A program made the position numbers and the translations under genes. Below the pieces are notes generated by a model. It saw only the letters and a list, made by a program, of their open reading frames with translations, was not told the origin of the DNA and did no database searches. A stretch of DNA of 64,000 nucleotides from Vigna angularis (taxonomy: Eukaryota; Streptophyta; Magnoliopsida; Fabales; Fabaceae), in assembly GCF_016808095.1 (NCBI RefSeq), contig NC_068972.1, forward strand, positions 38,533,029-38,597,028, written 5' to 3'. Of this stretch, positions 1-12,551 are shown one piece after another; positions within the stretch are counted from its first letter, which is position 1, and the number at the start of each line of letters is the position of its first letter.

Positions 1-1739
1 GGTGACAAAATTACTATATACAAAAACTCTATAATTGCAAAAAATGACATAAAAGAGTATTGGTTCTTAGAGTAATCTCAATCTCTTAATTTTTCTAAGC
101 AAGACTTTTAGCTTAATAACTTTTTTCTTCTATTTCTTCTTTATTGCTTATATTTAAGTTCTCAAGTTGTTGTTTACGTCTATGATTTCTTGTCTTTTAT
201 TCATACATTTATATAAGTTCTCAAATTGTTGCTTACTTCTATGATTTCTTGTCTTTTCTTCTTATATTTAACTTTTGTTTCTTCCTATATTTTTTTTGTT
301 TGTTATTTGACTTTTACGGAAATGGTTTTCTAGGTCTTAATTACATTTTTTTTTCTAATTTCCAATTCTAATATTACTTTATTTGATTAAGTTGTCTATC
401 TTTTATTAACTCCACTTTCCAAATTTATTATATAGAATGGTACATAAATGTTTATTTTAAAAAAAAAAAAATCAAACATTGTGGGTAAAAGCAAGTATAA
501 AAGTAGTGTTATTATAATTAATTTTTTTAGGTAAATTCTAATAAACTTAATAAAATATTTTATTTGTCTTTTTATCCATTCAAATTGAAAATAATTTAAA
601 GTTACTAATTAAAATAAAAAGAGCCTATAAACTTATTTATTTGTTTAATTGAATAATATTGAGTTTAACTATTTATTCACACCAAAGTTCATAAACACAT
701 ATTATTGAGTTTCTCAAACAAGGTAAGCCAATTAGTAATTTTGGTAACTTCAATGTCATTTCATTTAGGCAGCTAAAAGGTTAATTAAACCCCCCTTCTT
801 TGTTCATGAAGACATCTTAATTTATTAACCGATTATAGTTTTTAACATCTAAGTTAACGATTATTAATTATAAGTCGACTTCTTTTTAATTAAAATAACA
901 ATGAGACCGATTTTTTTTTTAAATAATACAACCTATTTAATAATATATAAATTAATTAAGAATTTCTATACTGTTAGATATAATAAATGAATATAAATTA
1001 TGTATGGATTCTAAGGTAAACCATGTATTAAGTGGTGCACAGTATCACTACAGTAGATATACTTTTTAGTACGAAGGAACAAGAATCTATGAATAAAATG
1101 GAAGTAATTCTTTTGGTATGAATTAATTGAATTACAATAAACTTTAAATTTAAAAGTGATTCAATAAAACTGAAATAAATTTAGAAAGCATTTCAATGAA
1201 ATTAAATTAAATTAACTTATGTAGTAACTTAAATAAATTAAACTATCTTAAATATTTTCAATTTCATATGCATTATTTTAATTATTATCAATGTATATTA
1301 TATTTTAAAGATTATTTTTCAATTTTAAAAGTGTTTAATTGAATTTAGTTCAATTAATATGTAACATCACATTTTAATAGTATAAAACTACTAAAATAAG
1401 AGTTACAAAGAAGATAACTAAAAAGGAAAACTACATATTTCATAAGAAGAAGATTTCACACCTAAAGAACAAAAACTATCTATGTTGTTGTTTCACACTC
1501 AACCTCGAATTGAAACAACGAGAAAGATGTTCTCCATAAGCTCACACCATTTAAGGTGATCGTTGAAAAAAAAACACAAACAAACAAAGACAAAAACAAG
1601 GATAAACTAATGATAAAAAGAGTTATACATACTTTAATATAAATCATAAAACATGCAAATCTAAAAACAAGTCAATTAAACAAACACAGTTTGACACACA
1701 TTTCTAATGCTATGCCTGACCATAGAGTTGTTAATTTGA
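1..1739. other. AT-rich intergenic DNA, no gene seen
   Basis: The stretch is strongly AT-rich with many short A and T runs and no long open frame on either strand. A pyrimidine-rich block with repeated TTCTCAAGTTGTT and TTCTCAAATTGTT stretches lies at about 155-260. No transposon end could be defined. Confidence 0.6.
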
Positions 1740-1900
1740 CTCATGACCCGGGACTAGCCCTAACCCACTCTTGAAAAAGTCTCCTCTTAAGAAGCCCCTC
1801 AAATGGGGGCCAAAAAAAAACCCCAACCCCAAAGTCCTCTCTCAAGGGGGTTAGGGTCAGGGTTAAGGTGGGTTTAGCCCCACTAAAAAAATGTTGGAAA
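1740..1900. repeat. GC-richer block with imperfect inverted symmetry, possible hAT-like remnant
   Basis: A GC-rich island sits in AT-rich DNA. GGGACTAGCCCTAACCC near 1750 is roughly mirrored by GGTGGGTTTAGCCCC near 1867-1882, with a CCCC/GGGG core between them. The layout recalls the ends of small non-autonomous hAT elements, but I could not place terminal repeats or a target duplication, so the class is a guess. Confidence 0.25.
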
Positions 1901-1930
1901 CTAAACTTCAACATTCTCATTCTAATTATT

Positions 1931-2760
1931 AAAAGTACTAATTATATTCATGTAATTGATTTCTTATTTCAAATTATTAAATAAAACTAATTAATTATAG
2001 TATAATAGAATATTTAATATTCAAAATAACCACTTTTTTAAATAATTAAAAACAATTACAAACCACACACTTAATTTTATACAACTAAATAGTATTACAA
2101 ATTTATTTTACTAAAATATTATAAAAATGCTTTATTTTGTTGTCAATTTTAATACAATTATGTCTTATATTGCAGACACCAATTATTAAAAAATTATATA
2201 TAATTAGTAATATCAAAATAACCCCAAGAGATAATAACATATTAAATTGATTTAATATTTTCACCGCTTTTACAGTTCTTAAAAAGAATCATTGTTTTGT
2301 TTCCTCAACTTCTAAAATATCACTCAATCTATTTATAATATAATTAAAAGTACTAAATTTTATATTCATGTAATTGATTTCTTATTTCAAATTATTAAAT
2401 AAAACTAATTAATTATAGTATAATAGAATATTTAACATTCAAAATAACCACTTTTTTAAATAATTAAAAACAATTACAAACCACACACTTAATTTTATAC
2501 AACTAAATAATATTACAAATTTATTTTACTAAAATATTATAAAAATGCTTTATTTTGTTGTCAATTTTAATACAATTATGTCTTATATTGCAGACACCAA
2601 TTATTAGAAAATTATATATAATTAGTAATATCAAAATAACCCCAAGAGATAATAACATATTAAATTGATTTAATATTTGCACTGCTTTTACTGTTTTTAA
2701 AAAGAATCACTGCTTTGTTTCCTCAACTTCTAAAATATCACTCAATCTATTTATAATTAT
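1931..2760. repeat. Tandem direct duplication, two copies of about 415 bp
   Basis: The segment starting AAAAGTACTAA at 1931 recurs at 2346. Both copies contain the same ordered landmarks (TTCATGTAATTGATTTC, CAAACCACACACTTAAT, TTGCAGACACCAATTATTA, CCCCAAGAGATAATAACAT) and end in CACTCAATCTATTTATAAT. Only scattered substitutions and small indels separate them. No coding frame is present. Confidence 0.85.
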
Positions 2761-2939
2761 TTAAAATTAAAAATAATTCAAAAATTTATTATCTAAAATT
2801 TTTGGATCAAAAATAGTATTAATATTTATGTGTAAATTAAACTTATGTTTTATTTTGTTTTTTTCTCTCTGATAATCTTTTCTCAAAATCATCAGAAGAT
2901 ATATTATAATTTTGTAACTATTTTTGTAACAAATTAGGA

Positions 2940-3239
2940 GTTAATTATATTTTTTTTATTCAAAATGAACATTTTTTCTAAAAAAACCCCATGAGTTGGT
3001 CCTAATCCACAAGGCTTTTGAAGATATTTTGGTCCTGTGGGCTTTTTCTACGAGGGGCTTTTTGACCATGTGGATTTTTCTGGCCCCACGTAGGTTAGGA
3101 CCAAACCATGTAAGGGGGGCCAAATTGACGGGTCTACCTGACCATTCGGATACATATACTAGTGTCGAACTATTGAGGAAACATGCACATGTGTGGTGAA
3201 ACAACATACTTCAAAATTTCCAATATACTTCCTAATTTT
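2940..3239. other. GC-richer island with short open frames on both strands, no recognised gene
   Basis: The block is richer in G and C than its surroundings, with several GGGCTTTTT-like units and mirrored GGTTAGGACC and GGTCCTAATCC sequences (3087-3096 and 2998-3008). Short frames are open on both strands because stops are scarce, and neither resembles a known protein. The inverted match suggests a small decayed transposon. Confidence 0.3.
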
Positions 3240-5153
3240 CACACAAGGTTAGTCCATCAAACACTTATGGTTAATCTGACTCGAGGCTAAGTACCACCTA
3301 CTACTCCTTACCACATAACTGTCCCACTCTAGTTGAGATCAAATAACTATTGGAGTTAGAAAACATTCCCCTATTTCAAAGCTCCTACACCAAAGTTTTA
3401 CACAACAAAAAACATAAGGGTCTTACCCTTGGAACCCCTTTTTACATGCTTAAAAAATCATATCAGAGAAAAAATACACAAAACATATCATCATATATCA
3501 TATGCATAATCATATACATAATCATATAGATAATCTTGTTTCTAATGCATATTATAAACCAATTCATACTTCACAATAAGTATTATAAACTAATCATTCA
3601 AACAATCACATATATTGAACACATCTTAAGAAGTATATAAAAACTTAGTTGAAAGTTCTAATATTTTTGTTCAACCACCAGATCGACTTGCTTAGCTAAA
3701 AGTGCATGCCAACCCACTCGCTTAGCCACCATGACTTGCCTTGTGAATACAAAAACAATTAGTTATGCTTGCTCAACGACTATACTTCCTCATCTAGATA
3801 TAGTTCTATGTGCTCAGCGGTTACACTCACTAAGCAAGACTACATAATTCTGCAGAATACCAATTATGCAAAATTTACACCCTTCAACTTCTCATGACCT
3901 GTCTTATGCACTTTTTCCAACTTCTACCACTTCTAGATGAAATTCTAAGCTACAAAGGACCTAACCAAAAGTATATAAACCAACCTAAAAGGTTTTAAAC
4001 TATTCTACCACAAAAATTTTACTTAAAAACCACTAAAACCTCCTTTTATAGACTCAAATTCGATTCCAATGATTTTAACTCTTAAATAACCAAGCTAGGG
4101 TCTTTAACAAGTTATAATTGACTTTACAACATACTCCAAAACCTCCATTTTGACACAGAACCTATATTTTAAACTTTTACTAGTCTAGATCTCCAAAATG
4201 AACTTAACAACCTTCTAAACTCGACTTATTGAATACTCACACCTCATACGACAAATTATTATCAAATAACAACCCAACAAGTCTTATTGATCACAAAATA
4301 CCATATGTGACTCAATTTTACTCTTTCAACTCCTAATTCAAAATCTCACCTATGAACACCTTCAGTTTTTACTAAAAAGACCTATTGCTCCACCTAATCT
4401 TTACTTCTCAATAATTTAGCAACATTTAACACCACCAACATCCAATAACACATAAAATTCATAATTAAAGCAAATCCAAACAACATCATATTTCATAAAT
4501 ATTATTCACAACCTTAAACATCCAAAGATTGATTAGAATTATTCCATTACCATTAGTACTAAAACTAATATTTATCTTTCAACCAAATCAACATAATTTA
4601 CTACCAATTCATAAATCATACATTTCACAATAAAATAGAAACAAAGAAAGGTCGCTAGCTTCCCTTACCTTAAAAGAAAACTATCACAGTTCTAGATAGC
4701 TCACAAACCTCGCTTCTAGCTCAAGGAATTCTAAAAACACCTGCATAACACAAAAATGTGATCGAAGAGGATCCTTAAAACCTTTGATAAATAAGGAACT
4801 AGGTAAAGGGACCATACTACACATGCAATGAGAAATCGCTATGCATGATCTCAAATTAAAGCGAAAGAAAAAAGGAGTCGAAATTTACTTACTCTAAACT
4901 AAAAATTGATTAGTAAAGAATGGAGGATTCATCGTCATGATTTCTTAGGCACTTCCTGATAGTTAAACAAACGATTCAGGAGTTAGATAACTTAGAGAAA
5001 AGGTAGAGAAACTTAAGGAACGAAATTTTAGAGAAATGATTTATTTTTTAGATAGTAAAACATGGTATAAACTTTTGTTTATATCATAAAACTTTTATTA
5101 TTAAAATAAAAACACCTATCTACTTTAAATACTTAAATTTCTAGGTTATCACA
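3240..5153 (-). mobile_element. Degenerate long LTR, Tekay/Del-like, minus strand
   Basis: On the minus strand the right edge reads TGTGATAACCTAGAAATTT, very like the TGTGAGACCTCGGAAAATTT start of the solo LTR at 54167. GGTAAGGGAAGCT lies deeper in both. The left edge could not be placed and no target duplication was found, so this is either a worn solo LTR or a truncated one. No coding domain is visible. Confidence 0.45.
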
Positions 5154-6200
5154 CAATCTTATTTAAAAGTAATTTAATTTTTAAAAAATTAAATTAATGT
5201 AATAACTTTATATTAACAAATATTTATTTTAAAATCCATTTTCAAATTTCATTAAATGTAACTCTGCTTAGTTTTTAAAAGTTAAATTCATACAACAATT
5301 CGATATCATTTTTAAAAAGTTAATTCAATTTAATACTAATTTGGTTTTCTTAAAATATTTTAAACCGACCTTATTTCTCTATTTATTGTCTTCCAACACA
5401 ACTAGTAATATTGATTAACATTTCTTTCGATTATATCTATGATCTCTTTTCCCACATCAACTCACCCCAAACATGATCTTTTATGTTTTCATATTCTTCC
5501 TTAAACATGTATTTTCTTTCTCATCATGCTTAACAATCCTAAAACAACTCTTTATCATTTTATCAAGAATTTTACCTAAGATCATTATCAAATAACAATT
5601 CAATTCAAAATTAAAATTATGAAAATCCAAATACTAAATACAACACATTTCAAACAAATCAAATCACCTTATTATATCAAAATACTCAGTAAGCAACACT
5701 ACTAGTGACAGTATGCAAGAATCAGCATGACAACAATGCAAATTAGATAGTTGTTTAACAAATGTAATAAGTTGATATACTTGACTCGACCTAAATTTGG
5801 TGTTAGACCTAATTGGTAAACAGATATCCAAACATGCTATTAATAGAAGATTCACCTCAATCAACAACAACTGAAATATAACTCCTAGGAAAAGGAAAGG
5901 TGTAAAAACACATACACAAAAGAAAAGTACACATCCATCCCCAAAATTTGAAGAGAATGACGATCGTACCCTTGATGCAGTGACAAGGCATGATGTGATT
6001 GGCAAATAAAGAAAGGCACAAAGGTGAGGTGCAGTGCAAGAATAATGAACCCGTAACTCTCCAGTGCGCTTAGCCTTTTCCCCTTTTCTTTTTTCCTTCT
6101 CTCTTTTTATTGGTTTGGCGATTTTATCCGAACAAAAACAATTACGTGGGAATTAATTAATTAAAATAATAAGTCTTTTTTATTTTTATTTTTACTTTTA
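5154..6200. other. Intergenic DNA and upstream region of the zinc-finger gene
   Basis: No supportable gene. Short minus-strand frames around 5664-6039 lack recognisable domains. The 3' part, about 6050-6240, turns pyrimidine-rich (CTTTTTCCTTCTCTCTTTTT) as is common near plant transcription starts, and is the likely core promoter of the plus-strand zinc-finger gene. Confidence 0.5.
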
Positions 6201-6391
6201 TTTTATTTTCTATTCAAAGGGCATAGGAAATGGAGAGAGAAGAAGAAGAAGAAGCTCTCTTCTGGCTCCTCTTTTCTCGCGATCGTTTTCTCTGTCAAAC
6301 TATTTTCCTCTCCAAGTCCCAGTTTTTCTCGGAATCCAAACACCCTTTTGCTGAATCTCGCTTCTGCTGAGATCTGCCTTCTCTCTCGCTC

Positions 6392-7536
6392 ATGGGTTTC
6401 TCCTCTGGACTCAACATAACTGGTAAGATTCACTTCCATCAGAGTTCAGATCACTGTTCAAGTTTCCTTCTTTTTTTCCATCTTTTGTGTTTTTGCTGCT
6501 TTGATTGTACGAGACCAAAAAAACTGTTTTCACTTCAATTGTGTTGCCGTTCTGTGCGATTTTGTTCCTTTTCACTTTCCTTGGACCTGCTTTTTTTATT
6601 TTTGTTTATTTTTTAGATGATGATCGTAATTGCTGTAATGCAAATTTTGGGTCGGTGTTTTCATTTCTTCTAATATAATTCTTTTTTAACAGACCGTATG
6701 TGTTTTTAGGAGACGATCTTTGGTACCCTATTTGTAGCAAAGGTCTTTTTTGAAGTACGGATTCTTAACCACTGGGTAAACTAGAATAACCCGTGTGAGT
6801 TGAACTAGTAGTTGAGTTTCATAACTTGTTAGATAGTGATTTTATGTTTGTTTTTCACAAATAAAAAGGGGTGGCGGAGGTATCTTTAAAAGTTGTCTTT
6901 TTGTTTGATCATGAGTTTGTTTTCTCCTTAATGGGTGCTTGAGGTCAGCGCATACCTTGCTGGTTCAATTGCTGCCTGTTTTTGACTGTGTTTTAGATGA
7001 CATAATCTGGACTTTAATTTTTGTTGTATCTCTCTTGCCATGTGCTAGAAAGTGAAGATCCCTTAAGGACTTAATCTTGTTTGGAATGATGTTCTTTTGA
7101 GGGGCTTATGAATATCTGGTTTTTTCTTATAGCGGATTCAATGTTGAGTGAGGTTCACTGGGTCGATCACTGTTCGATTTACATGACCTTTGTTTAATAA
7201 ATGGGTTTGTCTTGACTCTAAATTATGTCCTTTGATATATTTAGTTTCTTTCTTGTATTGGGTGTGTCTTAAAATTGGAAAACCATTGGCATTTCCTTTC
7301 TTCCAATTTAGAAGTTTAATTTGATACATAGTTACCCATGGAAACTTCATCTGTTTGGAGGTTCAGTAACTTAACTTTTTGGCATGAGGGTTTATGTATG
7401 CAGTTTGGTGCTTAGTTATTTTGCTGTTAATTTCAAATAATTTAGCAGTTGATCTTTAAAGTTTAACTTCAACAAAGTTGTGTTTGTTTTTTCCACAGGT
7501 AAGCCTGCTGTCGATGAAAGCATTTGGAGAGGTTAA
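6392..7536 (+). other. Spliced upstream ORF (22 codons) in the CCCH gene leader
   Basis: An ATG at 6392 opens 31 nt to the donor at 6422. Joined to exon 2 at 7499 it continues in frame to TAA at 7534-7536, giving a 22-residue peptide beginning MGFSSGLNITGK. It ends 65 nt before the main ATG. It is seen directly only if the proposed splice is right; a regulatory effect is inference. Confidence 0.45.
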
Positions 7537-7567
7537 AGTCAGTGCTGTTACTAACTCTGTTTGCTAA
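7514..7567 (+). other. Second upstream ORF (17 codons) before the CCCH gene
   Basis: ATG at 7514 opens a 17-residue frame ending TAA at 7565-7567. It overlaps the end of the spliced uORF in another frame and stops 34 nt before the main start at 7602. Two uORFs so close to the start suggest that translation is limited by reinitiation. Confidence 0.4.
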
Positions 7568-7601
7568 TTTTGTAACTGCATCTCAACCCAGAAGCCACAT
7601 A

Positions 7602-9707
7602 ATGAACCACTTGACCATTGAGACAGAGGATTCTTTTGCAAGCTTGCTTGAGCTTGCTGCTAACAATGATGTTGAAGGTTTTAAACGAATGATTGAGAGG
7701 GATCCTTCCTGTGTAGACGAGGTAGGACTATGGTACAGTCGGCAGAAGGGATCTAGGCGGATGGTCAATGAGCTCAGAACCCCATTGATGGTTGCTGCTA
7801 CTTACGGGAGCATTGATATTTTGGATCTGATTCTCTCACTTTCTGGTTATGATATTAATAAACCTTGTGGTCTTGACAAAAGCACTGCTCTTCACTGTGC
7901 CGCATCAGGCGGTGCTGAAAATGCTGTTGATGTTGTTATATTGCTTCTAGCAGCCGGGGCTGATCCAAACTCTGTTGATGGAAATGGTCATCGTCCAGTT
8001 GATGTCATTGTTGTTCCTCCCAAGCATGAAACTGTTAGAAACAGTCTTGAAGCACTTCTTCAAACTGATGACTCCATTGCAGTGTGTAATCTCAGGGTGA
8101 TCACAGCCCCATCAAATGCATATTCTCCACCATTGTCAACTTCACCAGAGAATGGCTCTCCTTCTGCACCAGATTTCCATATGAAGTCAAAGTTAAATGA
8201 TGGCTTTGTTTCTTCTGCATCAGAGAAGAAAGAATATCCCGTTGATCCATCCCTTCCTGACATAAAAAATAGCATATATTCAACAGATGAATTCCGGATG
8301 TATTCTTTCAAAGTTCGACCTTGTTCACGTGCTTATTCACATGATTGGACAGAATGCCCTTTTGTTCATCCTGGGGAGAATGCTCGGAGAAGGGACCCAA
8401 GAAAGTACCACTACAGCTGTGTCCCTTGTCCTGATTTTCGGAAGGGTGCTTGCCGACGTGGAGATATGTGTGAATATGCTCATGGAGTTTTTGAGTGTTG
8501 GCTGCATCCAGCACAGTATCGTACTCGTCTTTGCAAAGATGGGACAAGTTGCTCCAGAAGAGTTTGCTTTTTTGCTCACACTGCTGAGGAGCTTCGGCCA
8601 TTATATGTTTCAACTGGTTCTGCTGTACCATCTCCTCGTTCAAGCACATCTTCTGCTATGGAATTTGCTGCAGCTATGAACATGTTACCTGGCTCTCCTT
8701 CCTCAATGTCTGTCATGTCTCCTTCACCGTTCACCCCACCCATGTCACCCTCTGCCAATGGCATGTCACACTCTTCCGTTGGCTGGCCTCAGCCAAATGT
8801 CCCCGCCTTGCATCTTCCAGGAAGCAATCTTCATTCCAGTCGATTGAGATCTTCATTCAATGCCAGAGATATTCCTATGGATGAGTTTGACATGTTGCCT
8901 GAGTACGATGCTCAGCAGCAGCAACAGCTCCTTAATGAGTTCTCTTGCCTCTCTAAACAGCCTAATGCCATGAACCGCTCCGGCCGCATTAAAACACTGA
9001 CCCCTTCAAATCTTGATGATCTATTTTCTTCTGAGAGTTCATCACCTCGGTTTGCTGATCCAGCATTGGCTTCGGCTGTTTTTTCTCCAACACATAAATC
9101 AGCTATTCTTAATCAATTTCAGCAGCAGCAAAGCTTGCTGTCGCCTGTGAACACAAATTTTTCTTCTAAAAATGTTGAGAATCCTTTATTGCAGGCTGCC
9201 TCATTTGGGGTTCAAACATCAGGTAGGATGTCTCCTCGGAATGTGGAACCTATTTCTCCAATGAGCTCTCGGATTTCTGTGCTAGCTCAACGTGAGAAGC
9301 AGCAACAATTCCGGAGTCTTAGCTCCAGGGAACTTGGCTCCAACTCTGCTACTGTTGCTGCAGCTGCTGCTGGGTCCCCAGTGAATTCTTGGTCAAAATG
9401 GGGACCCTCGAATGGTACATTGGATTGGGCTGTCAATGCTGATGAGTTAAGGAAACATCGTAGATCATCTTCGTTTGAGCATGGGAATAATAGTGAGGAG
9501 CCTGATTTCTCATGGGTGCAGTCACTTGTTAAAGAATCTCCAACTGAGATTAAGGAGAACTCAACTGCAACTGTCTCAAGTGGTGCAGCAGCTGGATCCT
9601 CCAGTGAGGTATCAAATATGAGCACACAAATGGACTCTGTTGATCATGCTGTGTTAGGAGCATGGCTTGAACAAATGCAGCTCGATCTTGTGGCTCAGCA
9701 AAATTAA
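7602..9707 (+). CDS. Ankyrin and arginine-rich tandem CCCH zinc-finger protein (OXS2/C3H30 type)
   Basis: This is a 701-residue protein encoded without further introns. Ankyrin repeats span about residues 15-140 (the [11 protein letters not shown] and [11 protein letters not shown] repeats are clear). An arginine-rich region begins near 241 ([16 protein letters not shown]) and is followed by two zinc fingers: C276-X7-C284-X5-C290-X3-H294 and C311-X5-C317-X4-C322-X3-H326. The rest is low-complexity Ser/Pro/Gln-rich sequence ending [17 protein letters not shown]. The start at 7602 ([10 protein letters not shown]) matches the conserved N-terminal core of the family; the frame upstream lacks an ATG. 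Plant RR-TZF proteins bind RNA or DNA, shuttle between cytoplasmic granules and the nucleus, and affect stress, ABA and flowering responses; the job of this copy is inferred from family membership. It is the only clear single-copy host gene here. Confidence 0.93.
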   Translation: MNHLTIETEDSFASLLELAANNDVEGFKRMIERDPSCVDEVGLWYSRQKGSRRMVNELRTPLMVAATYGSIDILDLILSLSGYDINKPCGLDKSTALHCAASGGAENAVDVVILLLAAGADPNSVDGNGHRPVDVIVVPPKHETVRNSLEALLQTDDSIAVCNLRVITAPSNAYSPPLSTSPENGSPSAPDFHMKSKLNDGFVSSASEKKEYPVDPSLPDIKNSIYSTDEFRMYSFKVRPCSRAYSHDWTECPFVHPGENARRRDPRKYHYSCVPCPDFRKGACRRGDMCEYAHGVFECWLHPAQYRTRLCKDGTSCSRRVCFFAHTAEELRPLYVSTGSAVPSPRSSTSSAMEFAAAMNMLPGSPSSMSVMSPSPFTPPMSPSANGMSHSSVGWPQPNVPALHLPGSNLHSSRLRSSFNARDIPMDEFDMLPEYDAQQQQQLLNEFSCLSKQPNAMNRSGRIKTLTPSNLDDLFSSESSSPRFADPALASAVFSPTHKSAILNQFQQQQSLLSPVNTNFSSKNVENPLLQAASFGVQTSGRMSPRNVEPISPMSSRISVLAQREKQQQFRSLSSRELGSNSATVAAAAAGSPVNSWSKWGPSNGTLDWAVNADELRKHRRSSSFEHGNNSEEPDFSWVQSLVKESPTEIKENSTATVSSGAAAGSSSEVSNMSTQMDSVDHAVLGAWLEQMQLDLVAQQN

Positions 9708-10117
9708 ATAAGTTTTTCTGATCCCGAGATAGTCGTCAACCAGAAAAGTTTCACTTAAGATTAGAATGTTTTTATTTTAATTTTTGTTGTGCCGATGGAA
9801 GAAGATAATAGTAACTATGAAAGGAAGCAGAAGAGGAAATTTCAAATGTAGTGTTACATGAGTAGCTTAGGAAGCTCACAAAACTACTGGGTAGTATTAA
9901 TGCAACTGCTCCCAGTTTTCGCTTGCCCATAGAGTGAAATTTTAGCTTCACATTCCAGTCCCTCCAGGAGTAAATGTTCTGTTTTTCTTCCTTTTTCATT
10001 TTGGGGTAGAAAATTACAAGGGTCATTGGAGTTATAATTTCCTTGAGACTCCTTTTTGGTCCAGTTTTGGGGATGAAAATACAGGATGTTGGATATGATA
10101 TTTTTCATGTAATTTGA

Positions 10118-10123
10118 AATAAA
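10118..10123 (+). terminator. Candidate poly(A) signal of the CCCH gene
   Basis: AATAAA lies about 410 nt after the stop codon in a T-rich 3' region, followed by further T-rich sequence and a long T run at about 10231-10247. Position and sequence fit a plant near-upstream element. Plant poly(A) signals are loose, so the cleavage site is not fixed. Confidence 0.4.
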
Positions 10124-10249
10124 TAATAGTGGATATGCTAGGTAGTGGGTAAGTCAGGGATATTGGAAGGTTGATACTTGGGTTATGTAACATTCAATTA
10201 AAGTTTGTTGCTGTATTAATCCTAATGCCTTTGTTTTTTTTTTTTTTTC

Positions 10250-11677
10250 TTTTTTGCTTTTGTTTTCTTATTCCATGTTGATCCAGTACGTGAACTGTTC
10301 TGAATTTCTAAACATCCATGGATTTTTAATGTGCACAGGTTTCAATTATATGTTTGCTTGGATTCTCCCTTTCAGAGTTTCGATATCGGCAGACATTTAT
10401 ATGCCCTATAATCTTGTGGCGGTATAAATATTGAGACTGGTTCAACCCTTTTGAACTGCAATGATAATTTTACATTCAGTACACAAGGTTTTACATTTTA
10501 GCTATAAGTTAGATGGTCCGTCATAACACAAGTTTTGTGGAATTAGCAAATAACACAAGTTCAGTAACTTACGCTATTACAGGCCCATGATGTTTCATGT
10601 GACAGCTACAAATGTGGTCATGTTTATGCCTGATCAAGTTGGAAATGATCTTACGCAGATATCCAAATCAATGGCAATAACTTGGTATTTTTATGATGGA
10701 ACAATAGCCAAAAAGTTAAGAGGTAAAGTGCCCTTTAATCTCAACATATCCCAAAGGAATTAAGTAACTAGCTTCACAACCGCATGATCTCCTTTTGGCA
10801 ATTTTTTTTGCCTTGATCATCTTGATGATTTGTTCTCCCATTTATTCCTCCTTTTGCAAAAGGAATTAGAATGCTATCAGCATGCACGCATGACCAAGTG
10901 TTCTCTTTTCAGTAAGATTTTTATACTCGTCTGACAAAACGTGTTTGTAGCTTTAACACAGTCATAGTCACAACTCAGACCAAAGTTGTCTTTAGTTGAT
11001 AAGGAAATAGAAAAAGAATTTACACATGCGATTTTTCATTATTTTTTACCCCTTGTGAATCTCTCTTTTTCTATCAGCATTTTCAGATGTCAACATTGCT
11101 TTAGTTTGCTGTGATGGTAACCATTCATTTTAGTTACAGGGTTACGATTCTCTTTTCTGTGTAGTTGTTTCTCACATATGTATTGTGCGAATTGTATCTA
11201 CTTAGTATTCTTATTTATTGCAAAACAATAAAAAAACTATAACCATAAACTTCTGAACTCAATGTAAACAAAAGAAACTAATGTCAAACTAATTAAGTTA
11301 ATTAAAATTAAATAATTTTACTTACTTTTAAAAAATGTTTCTGATTATAACTTGGTATCAATATTTGAAAACTACGTGTATTTACATTTTAAATTTAATA
11401 ATTCAAATACAATCTAACGATTATATTTAAGTAGTCACTTTTAATAATAATAATTATTATTATAATTCTTATATACTAGTGAGAAAAATAAAAAAATAAT
11501 TATAAAATCTTATAATAAACTATTTAATATGAAAATAGCATATATCATGTGAGAAAGTCATATTATAAGTAATCACGTGACCATTTAAACAAAATATAAT
11601 CTTAAACATAAAAATGATTGTATGATCTAAATTTTCATTTTCATATCAGAAAAAAATTAGCGTGTTTAGTTTTTTTT
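10250..11677. other. Intergenic DNA, no gene seen
   Basis: No frame of useful length. The first half has ordinary base composition and may contain the end of the CCCH gene's 3' region; the second half is AT-rich. The Tat-like element begins at 11683. Confidence 0.55.
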
Positions 11678-11682
11678 GTTGT

Positions 11683-12265
11683 TGTTTCGGTTGAAGGGGT
11701 TCGAGGTCGATAGTCTTCTCGACTTTGCTCCTTTGGTCACTCGTTGTAATCCTTCGATCGTCCAGTTCTAAATGGGGTAGATGTGCAGAAACACTCTGAC
11801 GCTCAAGTCAGACATGTCTCAAGAAGGTCTAGGTGTGATTATGGAAAAGATGATTTTACCTGGTCATTAACCTCATACTTATAGGCTTTGCCGTCATCAA
11901 GCCCATTAATTTCCCATTAATACAGTATATTCTTGAGTAATATAACCTATCAATCACTCATAAATAGCGTATATTCGCATTTAATATAATTATCAAGCCT
12001 AATAATTAGCCATTAATACCTCCCAACTTATCTGCTGGTGTTAATGTCACTTGGTCGTTCAGTTGATTCAAACAATAACCGCTTGGTTGCATGTACAGGG
12101 TAACAATTAACTTCTGCGAAAGATGACCGGTACACCCTCCCAACCTATCTACTGGTGTTAATGTCACTCGACCTTTCGGTTGATTCAAACAATAACTGCT
12201 CGGCTGCATGCATAGGGTAACAGTTAACTTCTGCGAAGGATGACTGGTGCACCCTGTATAGTACA
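11683..12265 (-). repeat. 3' LTR of the Tat-like element, with two 117-bp subrepeats
   Basis: The 583-bp LTR pairs with 18266-18895. Inside it, units starting CCTCCCAAC at 12019 and 12136 repeat with a 117-bp period and end near 12252. An open frame of 92 codons on the minus strand is simply this repeat read through and is not a gene. Confidence 0.85.
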
Positions 12266-12551
12266 TAAGCCCCCCAAGCCCCAAGCAACTAAAGACGGTT
12301 GCGAAGGGGTTTTGTATAGTTTGATCGGTTTAGAAATGACGAGAAAGAATTACTGTCAAAAGGGACTATAGGTGAAGTGACCATGGATCAAGGAACACAT
12401 GGAGTAGTGGGATGTGTGACGGTTGAATTCGAAGAGTCAGGCCTCTCCAGTCGTCTGATTTGATTGTAATGAATGGTTGAGCTTCGTTACTGAAACCGCT
12501 TTTTCAGGCTATAAATGGGGGAGGGGACTGTTGTCGTTCTCACGTCTGTCA

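Larger units (their letters stand above)
6215..7601 (+). other. 5' leader of the CCCH gene: exon 1, intron and start of exon 2
   Basis: A GA/CT-rich leader exon ends at 6422 with ACTG, followed by a strong donor GTAAGATT (intron from 6423). The acceptor is TTTTTTCCACAG ending at 7498, so the intron is about 1.08 kb. Exon 2 runs from 7499 into the main CDS at 7602. The main frame is closed upstream by a TGA at 7515, so the protein cannot start in exon 1. The transcription start is not defined. Confidence 0.65.

Noticed and set aside
1740..1900. Telomere-like GGGTTAGGGTCAGGGTTAAGG.
   Set aside because: Only two or three degenerate units, in a GC-rich palindromic block; not an interstitial telomere array.
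2956..3207. Overlapping frames of 67 and 83 codons on opposite strands.
   Set aside because: Both are open only because of GC-rich repeats; no domain, no promoter, no splice pattern.
5664..6039. Minus-strand frames of 60 and 113 codons.
   Set aside because: Composition is Leu/Phe/Cys-rich as expected for AT-rich noncoding DNA, and they lie in the promoter region of the CCCH gene.
12006..12284. 92-codon minus-strand frame with an internal duplication.
   Set aside because: It lies wholly in the LTR of the Tat-like element and reads through its two 117-bp subrepeats.
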